Assembly: GCF_017114985.1 (NCBI RefSeq)
Contig: NZ_JABXKP010000039.1
Coordinates: 66,263 to 130,262 of the forward strand
Direction: 5' to 3'
Origin: Nostoc sp. JL33
GTDB lineage: Bacteria > Cyanobacteriota > Cyanobacteriia > Cyanobacteriales > Nostocaceae
Length of the DNA stretch: 64,000 nt
Shown here: positions 8,817 to 17,475 of the stretch, piece by piece
How positions within the stretch are numbered: the stretch's first letter is position 1
Layout of the letters: every line of letters starts with the position of its first letter
Program-made: the position numbers and the translations under genes
The notes under the pieces: generated by a model
What the model saw: the letters and a program-made list of their open reading frames with translations, nothing else
The model's database searches: none
Told to the model about the DNA's origin: nothing

Positions 8817-9827
8817 ATGGGCAAGCAACGTGTTCTTTCTGGAGTTCAACCAACCGGCAATTACCATCTAGGTAACTACTTGGGAGCCATTCGCAACTGG
8901 GTAGAAGGTCAGAGCGAATACGAAAATTACCTTTTTGTCGCTGATTTGCACGCGATTACAGTGCCACACGACCCAACACAGTTAGCAGCTGATACCTACA
9001 CCCTTGCTGCTCTTTATCTAGCTTGTGGTCTTGATTTAAATCACTCCACCATCTTTGTACAATCCCACGTTTCGGCCCACAGTGAACTCACCTGGTTGCT
9101 CAACTGCATTACACCTCTAAACTGGCTGCAAGATATGATCCAGTTCAAGGAAAAGGCTGTTAAACAGGGAGAAAATGTGAGTGCAGGTTTGTTGGATTAC
9201 CCTGTACTAATGGCGGCTGATATTTTGCTTTACCAAGCGGATAAAGTGCCAGTGGGTGAAGACCAAAAGCAACATTTGGAATTGACACGGGATATTGCAG
9301 CTCGGTTAAATCACCAATTTGGTAAACCAGATCAACCAGTTCTGAAGTTACCAGACCCTTTGATTCGTAAGGAAGGGGCAAGGGTGATGAGTTTAGCGGA
9401 CGGTACACGCAAAATGTCAAAGTCTGATCCTTCCGAGTTAAGCCGGATCAGTTTGCTAGATTCACCAGAAGAGATTCAATACAAGATTAAGCGTTGTAAA
9501 ACCGATCCGATTCGTGGGCTGACTTTTGATGATCCAGCGCGTCCAGAGTGTAATAACTTATTAACGCTCTATACATTGCTTTCTGGGAAGAGAAAGGAAG
9601 ATGTCGCAGTTGAGTGTCAGGATATGGGCTGGGGACAATTCAAGCCATTGTTGACGGACACGATTATTGAGTCCCTGAAACCAATTCAAGAAAAATATCA
9701 GTCGATAACGGCGGATAAAGGCTATTTGGAGTCTGTGTTGCGGGATGGAGGGGAAAAAGCTAGGGCGATCGCAAATCAAACTTTATCACAAGTAAAAGCT
9801 GCTTTAGGCTACTCTCTACCTCTATAA
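8817..9827 (+). CDS. trpS: Tryptophanyl-tRNA synthetase
   Basis: Charges tRNA-Trp with tryptophan in the cytoplasm. The 336-residue protein starts MGKQRVLSGVQPTGNYHLGN, which includes the class I HIGH-type motif (PTGNYHLGNYLG). The KMSKS motif is at residues 199-203. ATG 8817 is chosen over TTG 8808 because it fits the conserved N-terminus. Length matches bacterial TrpRS. It is followed 62 bp later by a metF-like gene on the same strand. No unusual residues were noticed. Confidence 0.95.
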   Translation: MGKQRVLSGVQPTGNYHLGNYLGAIRNWVEGQSEYENYLFVADLHAITVPHDPTQLAADTYTLAALYLACGLDLNHSTIFVQSHVSAHSELTWLLNCITPLNWLQDMIQFKEKAVKQGENVSAGLLDYPVLMAADILLYQADKVPVGEDQKQHLELTRDIAARLNHQFGKPDQPVLKLPDPLIRKEGARVMSLADGTRKMSKSDPSELSRISLLDSPEEIQYKIKRCKTDPIRGLTFDDPARPECNNLLTLYTLLSGKRKEDVAVECQDMGWGQFKPLLTDTIIESLKPIQEKYQSITADKGYLESVLRDGGEKARAIANQTLSQVKAALGYSLPL

Positions 9828-9888
9828 CTTTTCGCTTTTCGGTGTGATTTGCTATACCATTTAAGAAATGGAAATTCTTAATTTTATG

Positions 9889-10806
9889 CATTACACCCAT
9901 AGCCCCACAGCCTTCAAGAGAGCTGTACAAGCAGGTGAATTTCTAGTTACTGCCGAGGTAACACCGCCGAAAGGGGGAGATCCAGCGCACATGATTCAAA
10001 TGGCGGCGACTCTTAAGGGAAGGGTTCATGCTGTCAATATTACTGATGGTAGCCGCGCAGTATTACGGATGTCTTCCTTAATGGCGTCGGTAATTTTGTT
10101 ACAAAACGGCATAGAGCCGATTTGTCAAGTTGCTTGCCGCGATCGCAACCGCATTGGTTTACAAGCTGATTTGATGGGCGCTCATGCTTTAGGTATTCGT
10201 AATATTTTAGCTTTGACTGGCGACTCAGTAAAAGCAGGCGATCATCCAGATGCCAAAGCAGTGTTTGACTTGGAAGCTGTGCGACTGCTGCAACTGATTC
10301 GGAAGATGAATCAAGGCGTTGATTGCAACGAGAAACCCTTGACTGATGGAGCGCTAGATTTATTTGTTGGTGCAGCAGTAGATCCGCAATGTAAAAGTTG
10401 GTCGGGTTTGCAAAGTCGATTTGAACGCAAAATTGAAGCCGGAGCGCAGTTTTTTCAAAGTCAGTTGATTACCGATTTTGAGCGGCTAGAAAAGTTTATG
10501 GATCTAATTGCTGCTGGCTATAAAAAACCGATTTTGGCAGGAATTTTTCTGTTGAAATCGGCAAAAAATGCCCAGTTTATTAATAGATGTGTTCCGGGTG
10601 TAAATATTCCCCAGCATATTATTGATAGATTGGCAAAAGCTAAAGACCCTTTTGAGGAAGGGATAAAAATTGCCGCCGAGCAAGTGCAAATAGCGCGGCA
10701 ATTATGTCAGGGTGTGCATATGATGGCGGTGAAGCGTGAAGATGCGATCGCGCCAATTTTGGATTTAGCTGGGATTGCTCCAGTTAATCAGTTGGTATCC
10801 AAGTAA
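9889..10806 (+). CDS. Methylenetetrahydrofolate reductase-like protein
   Basis: A 305-residue protein of the MetF family, the FAD-linked TIM-barrel enzyme that reduces 5,10-methylene-THF to 5-methyl-THF for methionine synthesis. Visible signatures are TAEVTPPKGGDPAHM near the start, VNITDGSRAVLRMSS, ALTGDSVKAGDHP in the folate/FAD region, and FERKIEAGAQFFQSQ. The last is the conserved DR(F/L)xxKxxAGAxFxxTQ-like strand. ATG 9889 is preferred because the residues before it are not typical. The cyanobacterial branch is divergent from E. coli MetF, so the exact physiological partner is inference. Confidence 0.85.
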   Translation, partial: HYTHSPTAFKRAVQAGEFLVTAEVTPPKGGDPAHMIQMAATLKGRVHAVNITDGSRAVLRMSSLMASVILLQNGIEPICQVACRDRNRIGLQADLMGAHALGIRNILALTGDSVKAGDHPDAKAVFDLEAVRLLQLIRKMNQGVDCNEKPLTDGALDLFVGAAVDPQCKSWSGLQSRFERKIEAGAQFFQSQLITDFERLEKFMDLIAAGYKKPILAGIFLLKSAKNAQFINRCVPGVNIPQHIIDRLAKAKDPFEEGIKIAAEQVQIARQLCQGVHMMAVKREDAIAPILDLAGIAPVNQLVSK

Positions 10807-10812
10807 ATGAGA

Positions 10813-10903
10813 TATAGCGTTTAACCTCGCCCCGATAAAGCTGTGCTTTATCTCCCCTCTCCTTAGTAAAGAGAGGGGTTGGGGGTGAGGTTTTGACGCT
10901 ATA
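10813..10903. repeat. Large nested inverted repeat with cccctctcc hairpin
   Basis: Outer arms (atagcgt/acgctat) enclose cctcgcccc/gggggtgagg, a gataaagc/gctttatc stem and a cccctctcc-type hairpin. Related elements occur at 23661-23694, 51121-51160 and 63073-63196. It sits just after the metF-like gene and may end its transcript. Confidence 0.75.
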
Positions 10904-11023
10904 ACGAATCTTTTATTAAAGCAGATGTTTGTTACCATTTGCTTTTTTTAATGTTGAATCAGATGCGTATACACTATTTTTGATATAACTTTGAATATCC
11001 AATTTTCGCTTGACTAAATCCAG

Positions 11024-11872
11024 GTGCAAACTGACAAAATCTTTTATAGCTTATTTCAAGCTTTCCCTAGCATATTTTTTGCAATAATTGGCGAGACGAC
11101 TGTCAATATCAACGCCTATGAATTTGTTTCAATTGAAGTAAAACAGACTGCTTTTAGGATTGATGGGGTATTCATCCCCACAAGTGAAACTACAAACCAA
11201 CCACTTTACTTTGTTGAAGTTCAGTTTCAATTAGACCCAACTTTTTATAGACGCTTCTTTGCGGAAATCTTCCTTTACTTGCGTCAAAACGAATCAGTCA
11301 ATTTTTGGCGTGCTGTGGTTATCTATCCGCAACGAAGTTTAGATCCAAGCGATCGCCTACCGTATGAGTTGCTGCTAAACAGTTCACAAGTGCAACGCAT
11401 TTATCTAGATGAATTAGATACGGGGGAGAACTCACTGCAAGTTGCGATCATTAAATTAATTATCGAAAGGGAAGAAACAGCCATTGACAAAGGTAGAGAA
11501 TTGATTTTACAAGCAAGGCAACAGCTGGCAGATGAAGCTACCACCAAGCAAATTGTAGAATTGATAGAGACTATTCTGTTGTACAAATTTACCCGGTTAA
11601 GCCGAGAGGAGTTAGCAGAAATGTTAGGTATAGACGAGGAATTCAAAAAAACAAGGATGTATCAATCAATTAAGGAAGACGGCTTAGAAGAAGGTCGCCA
11701 GCAAGGTCGCCAGCAAGGTCGCCAGCAAGGTCGCCAGGAAGGTCGCCAGGAAGCTAAGTTAGAAGCTATTCCCCGGTTGTTGGCATTGGGGTTGAGTGTG
11801 GAACAAGTGGCGGTGGCTCTCGATTTAACAGTGGCGCAAGTACAGCAAGCAGCCCAGAATCAGTCTAGCTGA
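11024..11872 (+). CDS. DUF2887 / Rpn-like PD-(D/E)XK nuclease family protein
   Basis: A 282-residue protein starting at GTG (MQTDKIFYSLFQAFP). The N-terminal 130 residues, including ITxRIDGVFIP-like RIDGVFIP and FVEVQFQLDPTFYRRFFAEIFLYL, are typical of DUF2887. These proteins are annotated as Rpn-type recombination-promoting nucleases or putative transposases. The D and ExQ residues fit a PD-(D/E)XK core (RIDG, then VEVQ). Near residue 225 there is a GRQQ repeat. The C-terminus (LLALGLSVEQVAVALDLTVAQVQ) is a small helical tail found in many such cyanobacterial proteins. The gene stands alone, and its function in cells is unproven. Confidence 0.8.
   Translation: MQTDKIFYSLFQAFPSIFFAIIGETTVNINAYEFVSIEVKQTAFRIDGVFIPTSETTNQPLYFVEVQFQLDPTFYRRFFAEIFLYLRQNESVNFWRAVVIYPQRSLDPSDRLPYELLLNSSQVQRIYLDELDTGENSLQVAIIKLIIEREETAIDKGRELILQARQQLADEATTKQIVELIETILLYKFTRLSREELAEMLGIDEEFKKTRMYQSIKEDGLEEGRQQGRQQGRQQGRQEGRQEAKLEAIPRLLALGLSVEQVAVALDLTVAQVQQAAQNQSS
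11693..11752. repeat. 12-bp coding tandem repeat, five units
   Basis: Five units of ggtcgccag(c/g)aa encode Gly-Arg-Gln-Gln/Glu. The array is in frame inside the DUF2887 gene and forms a charged helical linker before the C-terminal tail. Unit number can change without breaking the frame. Confidence 0.95.
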
Positions 11873-11928
11873 TAGTGGGCTGTTTGCGTCTTAATGTAAT
11901 GAGTAAGTGCATCACCGAACAGGCTCTG

Positions 11929-12001
11929 TGTAGACATCGCCTATTTAATCTTTAGTTTCATAAAATCAGAAGCGATGTCTACGACGGGCTTACGCCTACG
12001 C
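11929..12001. repeat. Interspersed repeat with gtagacatcgc arms
   Basis: The motif gtagacatcgc (about 11932-11942) and its inverse gcgatgtctac (about 11973-11983) form an inverted repeat, followed by gggcttacgcctacgcac. A related sequence occurs inside a glycosyltransferase gene at about 35048-35076. Confidence 0.65.
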
Positions 12002-12016
12002 ACTTAAAAACCTGGC

Positions 12017-12262
12017 TTACATCTTACCGTGTTGTAGCACTTGTTGTAGATGTCGGCGAACTTCTTGTGCGTGCTCAATATCAGATTGGCGCAGTTTCTC
12101 GAACAACTCTACACAAGGCTGGGAACCGGCTTGCTGTGCATCTTTGATGTATATATCATAAGCCTTAACGGCTTCAGCCTTGTTGTGCAACACGGTGACA
12201 AAATCATACTCCAAGTCGCTAATTACTTCTTGAGACTGTCCGTTACCTGTATTTGTAGTCAT
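12017..12262 (-). CDS. Small helical protein, possibly ferritin-like half-domain
   Basis: An 81-residue acidic protein starting at ATG 12262 with a GAGGG ribosome-binding site. It has two predicted helices: one with YDFVTVLHNKAEAVKAYDIY and one with DIEHAQEVRRHLQQ. The E/H spacing recalls rubrerythrin/ferritin-like small proteins that bind metal, but the full ExxH pair set is not evident. It is monocistronic by appearance. The family was not named with confidence. Confidence 0.6.
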   Translation of the reverse strand: MTTNTGNGQSQEVISDLEYDFVTVLHNKAEAVKAYDIYIKDAQQAGSQPCVELFEKLRQSDIEHAQEVRRHLQQVLQHGKM

Positions 12263-12473
12263 TGCTTGACCCTCTTTTAGAATTTATAATTAACTTTATA
12301 CTCACCCTTAAAGAGCGATTCATCTTCCAAAAAGAGTATATTTCAATACGTCGGAAGTACCTTGTGATTTTAGATTTAGACTTGTCGATTATTTTCAGTC
12401 GAACGATTTTAGATGCTTCAAAGTTCCTGATACAGTCTCAAACAAAAGAGTGGAGAGTAGAAAAATACTTTTT

Positions 12474-12499
12474 CCCCACTCCCCACTCCCCACTCCCCA
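12474..12499. repeat. STRR heptamer array (ccccact)
   Basis: Three full copies of ccccact and part of a fourth, the short tandem repeat class common in Nostocaceae. It lies just past the 3' end of the PsiE-like gene. Confidence 0.9.
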
Positions 12500-12512
12500 T
12501 TTTCATAGAAGT

Positions 12513-13061
12513 TCATCCAAGCGGTTGATTCTGATCACATTGACGTGAATACTGGAATTCCAACTCATTTTGCCGTTCTCTACCTCCTTTATACGCAACC
12601 GGACAAAACTTAGTGTTAGCACTCATACAATCCATGTGTGGCGTCTTAGCACACACCACAAGTAGTCCACCCAGAACAAACAACAATCCACAAATTGCCA
12701 GCGTATTAACCCAATAAATTTCCAGCGCACCGTGAACTACTATCTCTCGCAGGAGAGATACAATTGTTACCTCAACTGCCACTCCCACAGAGATACTATG
12801 TTCTTGCAAATAGACCATTAATAGTCGAAATAACTCGACTAAAATCAACACAAATAGTATTTTTGCAGTCACATGTTTATAGTCTAGTGGCTGCGTGATG
12901 GCGATAGCTATCCCCCACAATTGGATCAGCATGACGGCGAATAAACCCAAACACAAGACAATCACAATTAAGTCTTGAAAGGCTTCCATGTTGCGAACAA
13001 TTGAGTGCCGATCAAGCCAGCGATCGCTAAATAAAAATCGACTTTTCTGGCGCTTTTGCAT
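12513..13061 (-). CDS. PsiE-family membrane protein
   Basis: A 182-residue protein with four hydrophobic segments in residues 28-145. The pattern LVELFRLLMVYLQEHSISV followed by SLLREIVVHG is typical of the phosphate-starvation-inducible PsiE family. An Arg/Glu pair in the helices is conserved in the family. The C-terminal 40 residues are hydrophilic with two Cys (PHMDCM, KFCPVA) and are not part of the core domain. The molecular function of PsiE is unknown. It is probably a single gene; the next gene on the strand is 90 bp away. Confidence 0.8.
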   Translation of the reverse strand: MQKRQKSRFLFSDRWLDRHSIVRNMEAFQDLIVIVLCLGLFAVMLIQLWGIAIAITQPLDYKHVTAKILFVLILVELFRLLMVYLQEHSISVGVAVEVTIVSLLREIVVHGALEIYWVNTLAICGLLFVLGGLLVVCAKTPHMDCMSANTKFCPVAYKGGRERQNELEFQYSRQCDQNQPLG

Positions 13062-13150
13062 GTACGTTTTATTCCAATCGGGACTAGTTCAGACAACACC
13101 AGCGAGTCAACCCAATAGTTTTATGTTATGCAATATTAAGCTTTTACGCC

Positions 13151-14071
13151 TCAGCGAGGTTGGTAATTTAAATTTTGTGCTTGTTGCAACAATTGCTCGG
13201 CATTCTTTCCCCATTGGGGATTACCCTGAGCATTGTATAAATCTTTAGCAAATTGCAATACTTGTACTGCATCCTTATATTGCTGTAACTGCATAAAAAC
13301 TAACCCTGCACCATAATAAGCGTTGGGATAGTTAGAGTTAGCTTCGGCTGATTTTCTAAAAGCTTCTAATGCCTCTTGTAATTTGTGTTGGATAAACCAA
13401 ATTGAACCGAGATTATAGTAAGCTTCTGGATACTTCGGATTAATTTTTACTGCCTTACGAAAGGCATCTTTTGCTTGATCAACTTTGCCTTGTTGGAGAT
13501 AACACATCCCCATATGATAAGGAGGCTCTGGTGCATTTTTGCTATATTCTATCGCTTTTTTAAAAGATGCGATCGCTTGCTTACAATCTCCTTGCTGTTC
13601 TCGTACCAATCCCAAGTTATAGTGGGCAAATCCTAGTTTGGGATCGAGTTCCAACGATCGTTGCAAATAATCGTTAGCTAACTGTAAATTATTGCCTTCT
13701 AACAACGCACCACCTAAATTAGCAAAAGCTGGAGCAAATTTAGGATCGGCTTGCGTTGCTCGATAAAATGCGTCCGCAGAGGGTTGTAATTTTCCCGTTT
13801 GTCGGAATGCTAGCCCTAGATTATAGTGCGCTGGTGCTAATGTCGGATCTAATTGGGTTGCTTTTTTAAAGGCAGCGATCGCATCTTGTACTTTTCCGGA
13901 CTGAATTGCCTGTAAGCCTTGGTTTAACCAGTCTATGGCAGTTTTAGCATTAGATTGTGCCAGCTTTAAGGCAACAGGAGGAGATAGAGAAACAGAGGGG
14001 AAGGAAATACTAACAAGCAGCATCAAACTTACTAACCCTGCTATGCGATATTTAGAGAATGATAATCCCAT
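13151..14071 (-). CDS. TPR-repeat protein, exported or membrane-anchored
   Basis: A 306-residue protein from ATG 14071. Residues 1-35 form a signal peptide or anchor (KYRIAGLVSLMLLVSISF). About seven tetratricopeptide repeats follow in regular 34-residue steps (for example APAHYNLGLAFRQTGKLQPS and PEAYYNLGSIWFIQHKLQEA). Such proteins are scaffolds for complexes on the outer side of the membrane in cyanobacteria. GTG 14092 would add seven residues and is less likely. The partner is unknown. Confidence 0.85.
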   Translation of the reverse strand: MGLSFSKYRIAGLVSLMLLVSISFPSVSLSPPVALKLAQSNAKTAIDWLNQGLQAIQSGKVQDAIAAFKKATQLDPTLAPAHYNLGLAFRQTGKLQPSADAFYRATQADPKFAPAFANLGGALLEGNNLQLANDYLQRSLELDPKLGFAHYNLGLVREQQGDCKQAIASFKKAIEYSKNAPEPPYHMGMCYLQQGKVDQAKDAFRKAVKINPKYPEAYYNLGSIWFIQHKLQEALEAFRKSAEANSNYPNAYYGAGLVFMQLQQYKDAVQVLQFAKDLYNAQGNPQWGKNAEQLLQQAQNLNYQPR

Positions 14072-14337
14072 TGATTTTCTGACTCGCAACACTTTCAGTT
14101 AAATTTACTTGATAAGGACTTTTTTACAAAAGTTTTTTCTTCGGGATGAAAGTTTGTGATACTTAACTTTTCTTAAGCTAAATCTTACAACAGGCTACAT
14201 TTTTTTTAACTTTCCATTAAAAGGAGGATAATAACGAATTAAGAAGGGGTAATTTTGACTCCAGAGAAGCATTTTTTATCCCTGATAAATACAGCAGAAT
14301 AATGCGGTTAGGAAAAACTTACCGCAAGGGAGGTTTT

Positions 14338-16386
14338 ATGAACGAAAAAGTAAAATCGGGTTCGCGGAATGTTGCAATTGTCGGGCCTTATTTAAGTGGA
14401 AAAACCACTTTACTAGAAAGCTTGTTATTTGTCACAGGGGCAATTTCCCGCAAAGGCAGTGTTAAGGACAGCAATACAGTGGGAGATAGTGCTGCTGAGT
14501 CGCGCGATCGCCAGATGAGTGTAGAAGTAACCGCCGCTAGCACTGAGTATAACGGCATTAGCTTCACTTTTATTGACTGTCCGGGAAGTGTAGAATTTGC
14601 CCAAGAAACGTACAATGCTTTAATTGGAGTGGATGCGGCAATTGTAGTTTGCGAACCCATACGCGAGCGAGTCCTCACCCTTGCCCCTCTATTTAAATTC
14701 CTAGACGATTGGGAAATTCCCCACCTCGTCTTTGTCAACAAAATGGATCGGGCAAATATTCACGTTTTGGAAACGTTACACGCCCTGAAAGCAGTATCTA
14801 GCCGTCCTTTGGTAGCGCATCAATATCCGATCATGAACGGGGAAGAACTCACCGGCTTTATTGATATGGTGAGCGAACAGGCATATAAATATCATCCAGG
14901 CGCACCTGCTGACCCTATTCCCTTCCCCGAAAGTTTAAAAGAAGAAGAGCATACAGCGCGGGCAGAAATGCTGGAAGCCTTAGCAAATTTTGACGACCAT
15001 TTACTCGAAGAACTTTTAGAAGATATCGAACCACCCCAAGAAGAAATCCTCAAAGATTTAAAAATGGAATTAGGGGCAGATTTAGTAGTGCCCGTTTTCT
15101 TTGGTGTGGCAGAACAAGATTATGGTGTTAGACCTCTATTAGAAGCCTTGTTACGGGAAGCCCCCGAACCAGAAAGCACAGCAGAACGTCGTTTAAAAAA
15201 CATAAAAGGTGATACACCTCTAGCGCAGGTATTAAAAACTTATTACACTCCCCAAGGTGGCAAACTCTCTCTCGTGCGTGTTTGGCGGGGCAAATTAACT
15301 GATGGTATTGTCCTCAATGGCATTCGTACTGGTGGAATTTACCGCCTGATGGGACAACAACAGCAGTTCGTTAACCAAGTTAGTGCTGGTGAAATTGTCG
15401 CATTGAGCCGTTTAGAAGGAATCAAGACAGGCGATACAATCTCTACAGAACAGCAGTCGGCGATGGAATTACCCAAAGCTGCACACTTGGAACCAGTGTA
15501 TGCCCTTGCTATTACACCAGAAAAGCGCAACGATGAAGTTAAACTCAGCAGTGCCATCACCAAGTTGTTAGAAGAAGACTGCTCACTTGCTTGGGAACAA
15601 CATGGCGATACCCACGAAGTAATTCTTTGGGGTCAAGGCGAAATTCATTTGCAAGTCACCCTCGACAGACTGCGCCGCAAATATAACTTACCGATGACAA
15701 CCCACTTACCGCAAGTGCCTTACAAAGAAACCATCCGCAAAACAGTAGCTTCAGTTCATGGGCGCTACAAGCATCAAAGCGGTGGTCACGGACAGTTTGG
15801 TGATGTTTTTCTCGAAATTAAGCCTTTACCACGGGGTACAGGCTTTAACTTTAATGAAACTATTGTCGGTGGCGTGGTTCCGAAACAGTACATTCCTGGG
15901 GTGGAAATGGGCGTGCGGGAATTTCTGACACATGGGCCTTTGGGCTTCCCAATGGTGGATTTGGCGGTAACTCTGACTAATGGTTCGTATCATAACGTTG
16001 ATAGTTCCGAACAAGCCTTTAAGCAAGCTGCCCGATTGGCAATGCAAACGGGGATACCCCAAGCGGAACCTACCCTGTTAGAACCAATTCTGCGGGTGGA
16101 AGTGACAACACCTAGCGAATTTACCTCGAAAGTGCTGCAACTGTTGAGTGGTAGACGGGGGCAAATTTTAGGCTATGAAGGTAGAAACGATTGGCAAGGC
16201 TGGGATAATGTCTCTGCATACTTACCACAAGCAGAGATGCAAAACTTTATTGTAGAGCTGCGATCGCTCACTCTCGGTGTTGGTTCTTTCCACTGGGAAT
16301 ATGACCATTTGCAGGAGGTGCCAGAAAAGCTTGCTGAACGTGTCATTCAAAGTAATGGTAATGGTGGAAACGGCAACGGCAAATAA
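14338..16386 (+). CDS. Elongation factor G-like GTPase (second type, FusA2-like)
   Basis: A 682-residue translational GTPase starting at ATG 14338 with ggagg seven bases ahead. G1 is GPYLSGKT (residues 16-23), G3 is DCPG (80-83) in place of the usual DTPG, and G4 is NKMD (134-137). Domains II to V follow in EF-G order (GGHGQFGDVFLEIKPL in domain IV; LLSGRRGQILGYEGR in domain V). The changed G1 and G3 place it with the EF-G-like/FusA2 group rather than the translocase encoded with rpsL/rpsG, which is not in this window. The C-terminal tail GNGGNGNGK is low complexity. Its cellular role is not clear from sequence. Confidence 0.85.
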   Translation: MNEKVKSGSRNVAIVGPYLSGKTTLLESLLFVTGAISRKGSVKDSNTVGDSAAESRDRQMSVEVTAASTEYNGISFTFIDCPGSVEFAQETYNALIGVDAAIVVCEPIRERVLTLAPLFKFLDDWEIPHLVFVNKMDRANIHVLETLHALKAVSSRPLVAHQYPIMNGEELTGFIDMVSEQAYKYHPGAPADPIPFPESLKEEEHTARAEMLEALANFDDHLLEELLEDIEPPQEEILKDLKMELGADLVVPVFFGVAEQDYGVRPLLEALLREAPEPESTAERRLKNIKGDTPLAQVLKTYYTPQGGKLSLVRVWRGKLTDGIVLNGIRTGGIYRLMGQQQQFVNQVSAGEIVALSRLEGIKTGDTISTEQQSAMELPKAAHLEPVYALAITPEKRNDEVKLSSAITKLLEEDCSLAWEQHGDTHEVILWGQGEIHLQVTLDRLRRKYNLPMTTHLPQVPYKETIRKTVASVHGRYKHQSGGHGQFGDVFLEIKPLPRGTGFNFNETIVGGVVPKQYIPGVEMGVREFLTHGPLGFPMVDLAVTLTNGSYHNVDSSEQAFKQAARLAMQTGIPQAEPTLLEPILRVEVTTPSEFTSKVLQLLSGRRGQILGYEGRNDWQGWDNVSAYLPQAEMQNFIVELRSLTLGVGSFHWEYDHLQEVPEKLAERVIQSNGNGGNGNGK

Positions 16387-16425
16387 TTTTGGATTTTGGA
16401 TTTTGGATTAATCTAAAATCAACAC

Positions 16426-16452
16426 TAGCCCGGAACTTTAAGTTTCGGGCTA
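16426..16452 (+). terminator. Terminator-like hairpin after the EF-G-like gene
   Basis: Arms tagcccggaac and gtttcgggcta (one G-T pair) enclose a five-base loop, 40 bp past the stop codon. No strong T-run follows. Confidence 0.65.
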
Positions 16453-16472
16453 ATAACTAAATCGCGTTAAAA

Positions 16473-16738
16473 ATGACAACCAAAGGCAATTTGGTATAAG
16501 CATTCAAACAAATGCTGAAAATGAATTTAATATTTATCGCTATGTTGAAGTTGTTTGGATAACTGATAATTGGGATAATCCCCCAAATACTGACGAATTA
16601 TTCGAGCCTAAAATTCAATTTCCAATGGGTGGAACTGCATATAGACTAGAACGTATAAAAGCATTTAAACAACGTTGGGACGAGCAAGGCTTGCTTGAAT
16701 TTCAAAAGCACGTTCAAAAAGAATTAAAGATTGGCTAA
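16473..16738 (+). pseudogene. Small frameshifted gene, about 88 codons
   Basis: A clean open frame ending at TAA 16736 encodes about 80 residues (starting near FGISIQTN, then YVEVVWITDNWDNPP, ending HVQKELKIG). It has no usable start in its own frame. ATG 16473 lies one frame off and would join it after MTTKGN if one base were changed near 16485-16493. The residue composition looks like a real protein. The family is not recognised. It could be a broken gene or a sequencing error. Confidence 0.45.
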
Positions 16739-16813
16739 CATTTTTATCCTTTACTGCTACGATAACTTCATACCTGCTTTTATAAACCTAGTCGTAGATT
16801 GAAGTAATTAGTG

Positions 16814-17470
16814 ATGGGAACACTTCAATTAAGACAATTAAGTGTTCCGCCGGGACATAGAGTAATACTCCACGATGTTAGCTGGCAAGAATTTGAGGCA
16901 ATTTTAGAAGAACTTGGCGACCATCGAGCCGCTCGATTGGCTTACAGCCACGGAACTTTGGAGATGAGAATGCCGTTACCAAAGCATGAGAAAGCCAAAG
17001 TCATCATTGGGGATTTGGTAAAAATTCTGCTGGAGGAGTTAGAGATTGACTGTGAAACATTTGGCTCAACCACCTTTAAACGTGAAGATATGGCTTTTGG
17101 TGTAGAGCCTGATGACTCTTCCTACATTCAAAATTATGCTCAAATGATTGGTAAAGAACAAATAGACTTGACGGTTGATCCGCCACCTGACTTAGCAATT
17201 GAAGTTGATGTTACTTCCAAAACTCAACTAGATGCTTACGAAGCATTAGGAGTTCCTGAACTGTGGCGATATGAAGATGGCAAGCTAGAAATTAATATTC
17301 TTCAGGATGGCAAATATATTAACTCTGAAATTAGTTCTACTTTTCCAAACTTGCCCATTGTTGAAGTAATTCCTCAGTTTGTCGAACAGAGCCGAACTGT
17401 AGGTAGAAGTCCAACGCTGAAAGCATTTCGTCAATGGCTAAGAAAGCAAATCAATCCAAACTTAACGTAA
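16814..17470 (+). CDS. Uma2-family (DUF820) PD-(D/E)XK protein
   Basis: A 218-residue protein from ATG 16814. Its core, WQEFEAILEELGDHRAARLAYSHGTLEMRMPL and then DLAIEVDVTSKTQLDAYEALGVPELW, is the classic cyanobacterial Uma2 pattern. D and ExD lie at about residues 117 and 125 with a following K or Q. The family is abundant in Nostoc and is predicted to be a nuclease, but no cellular role is established. It lies next to the 3' end of the converging Wzc gene and may simply be a neighbour. Confidence 0.85.
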   Translation: MGTLQLRQLSVPPGHRVILHDVSWQEFEAILEELGDHRAARLAYSHGTLEMRMPLPKHEKAKVIIGDLVKILLEELEIDCETFGSTTFKREDMAFGVEPDDSSYIQNYAQMIGKEQIDLTVDPPPDLAIEVDVTSKTQLDAYEALGVPELWRYEDGKLEINILQDGKYINSEISSTFPNLPIVEVIPQFVEQSRTVGRSPTLKAFRQWLRKQINPNLT

Positions 17471-17475
17471 ATTTC

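Noticed and set aside
8558..8867. Reverse open frames upstream of trpS
   Set aside because: They overlap each other and the trpS start, and encode low-likelihood peptides.
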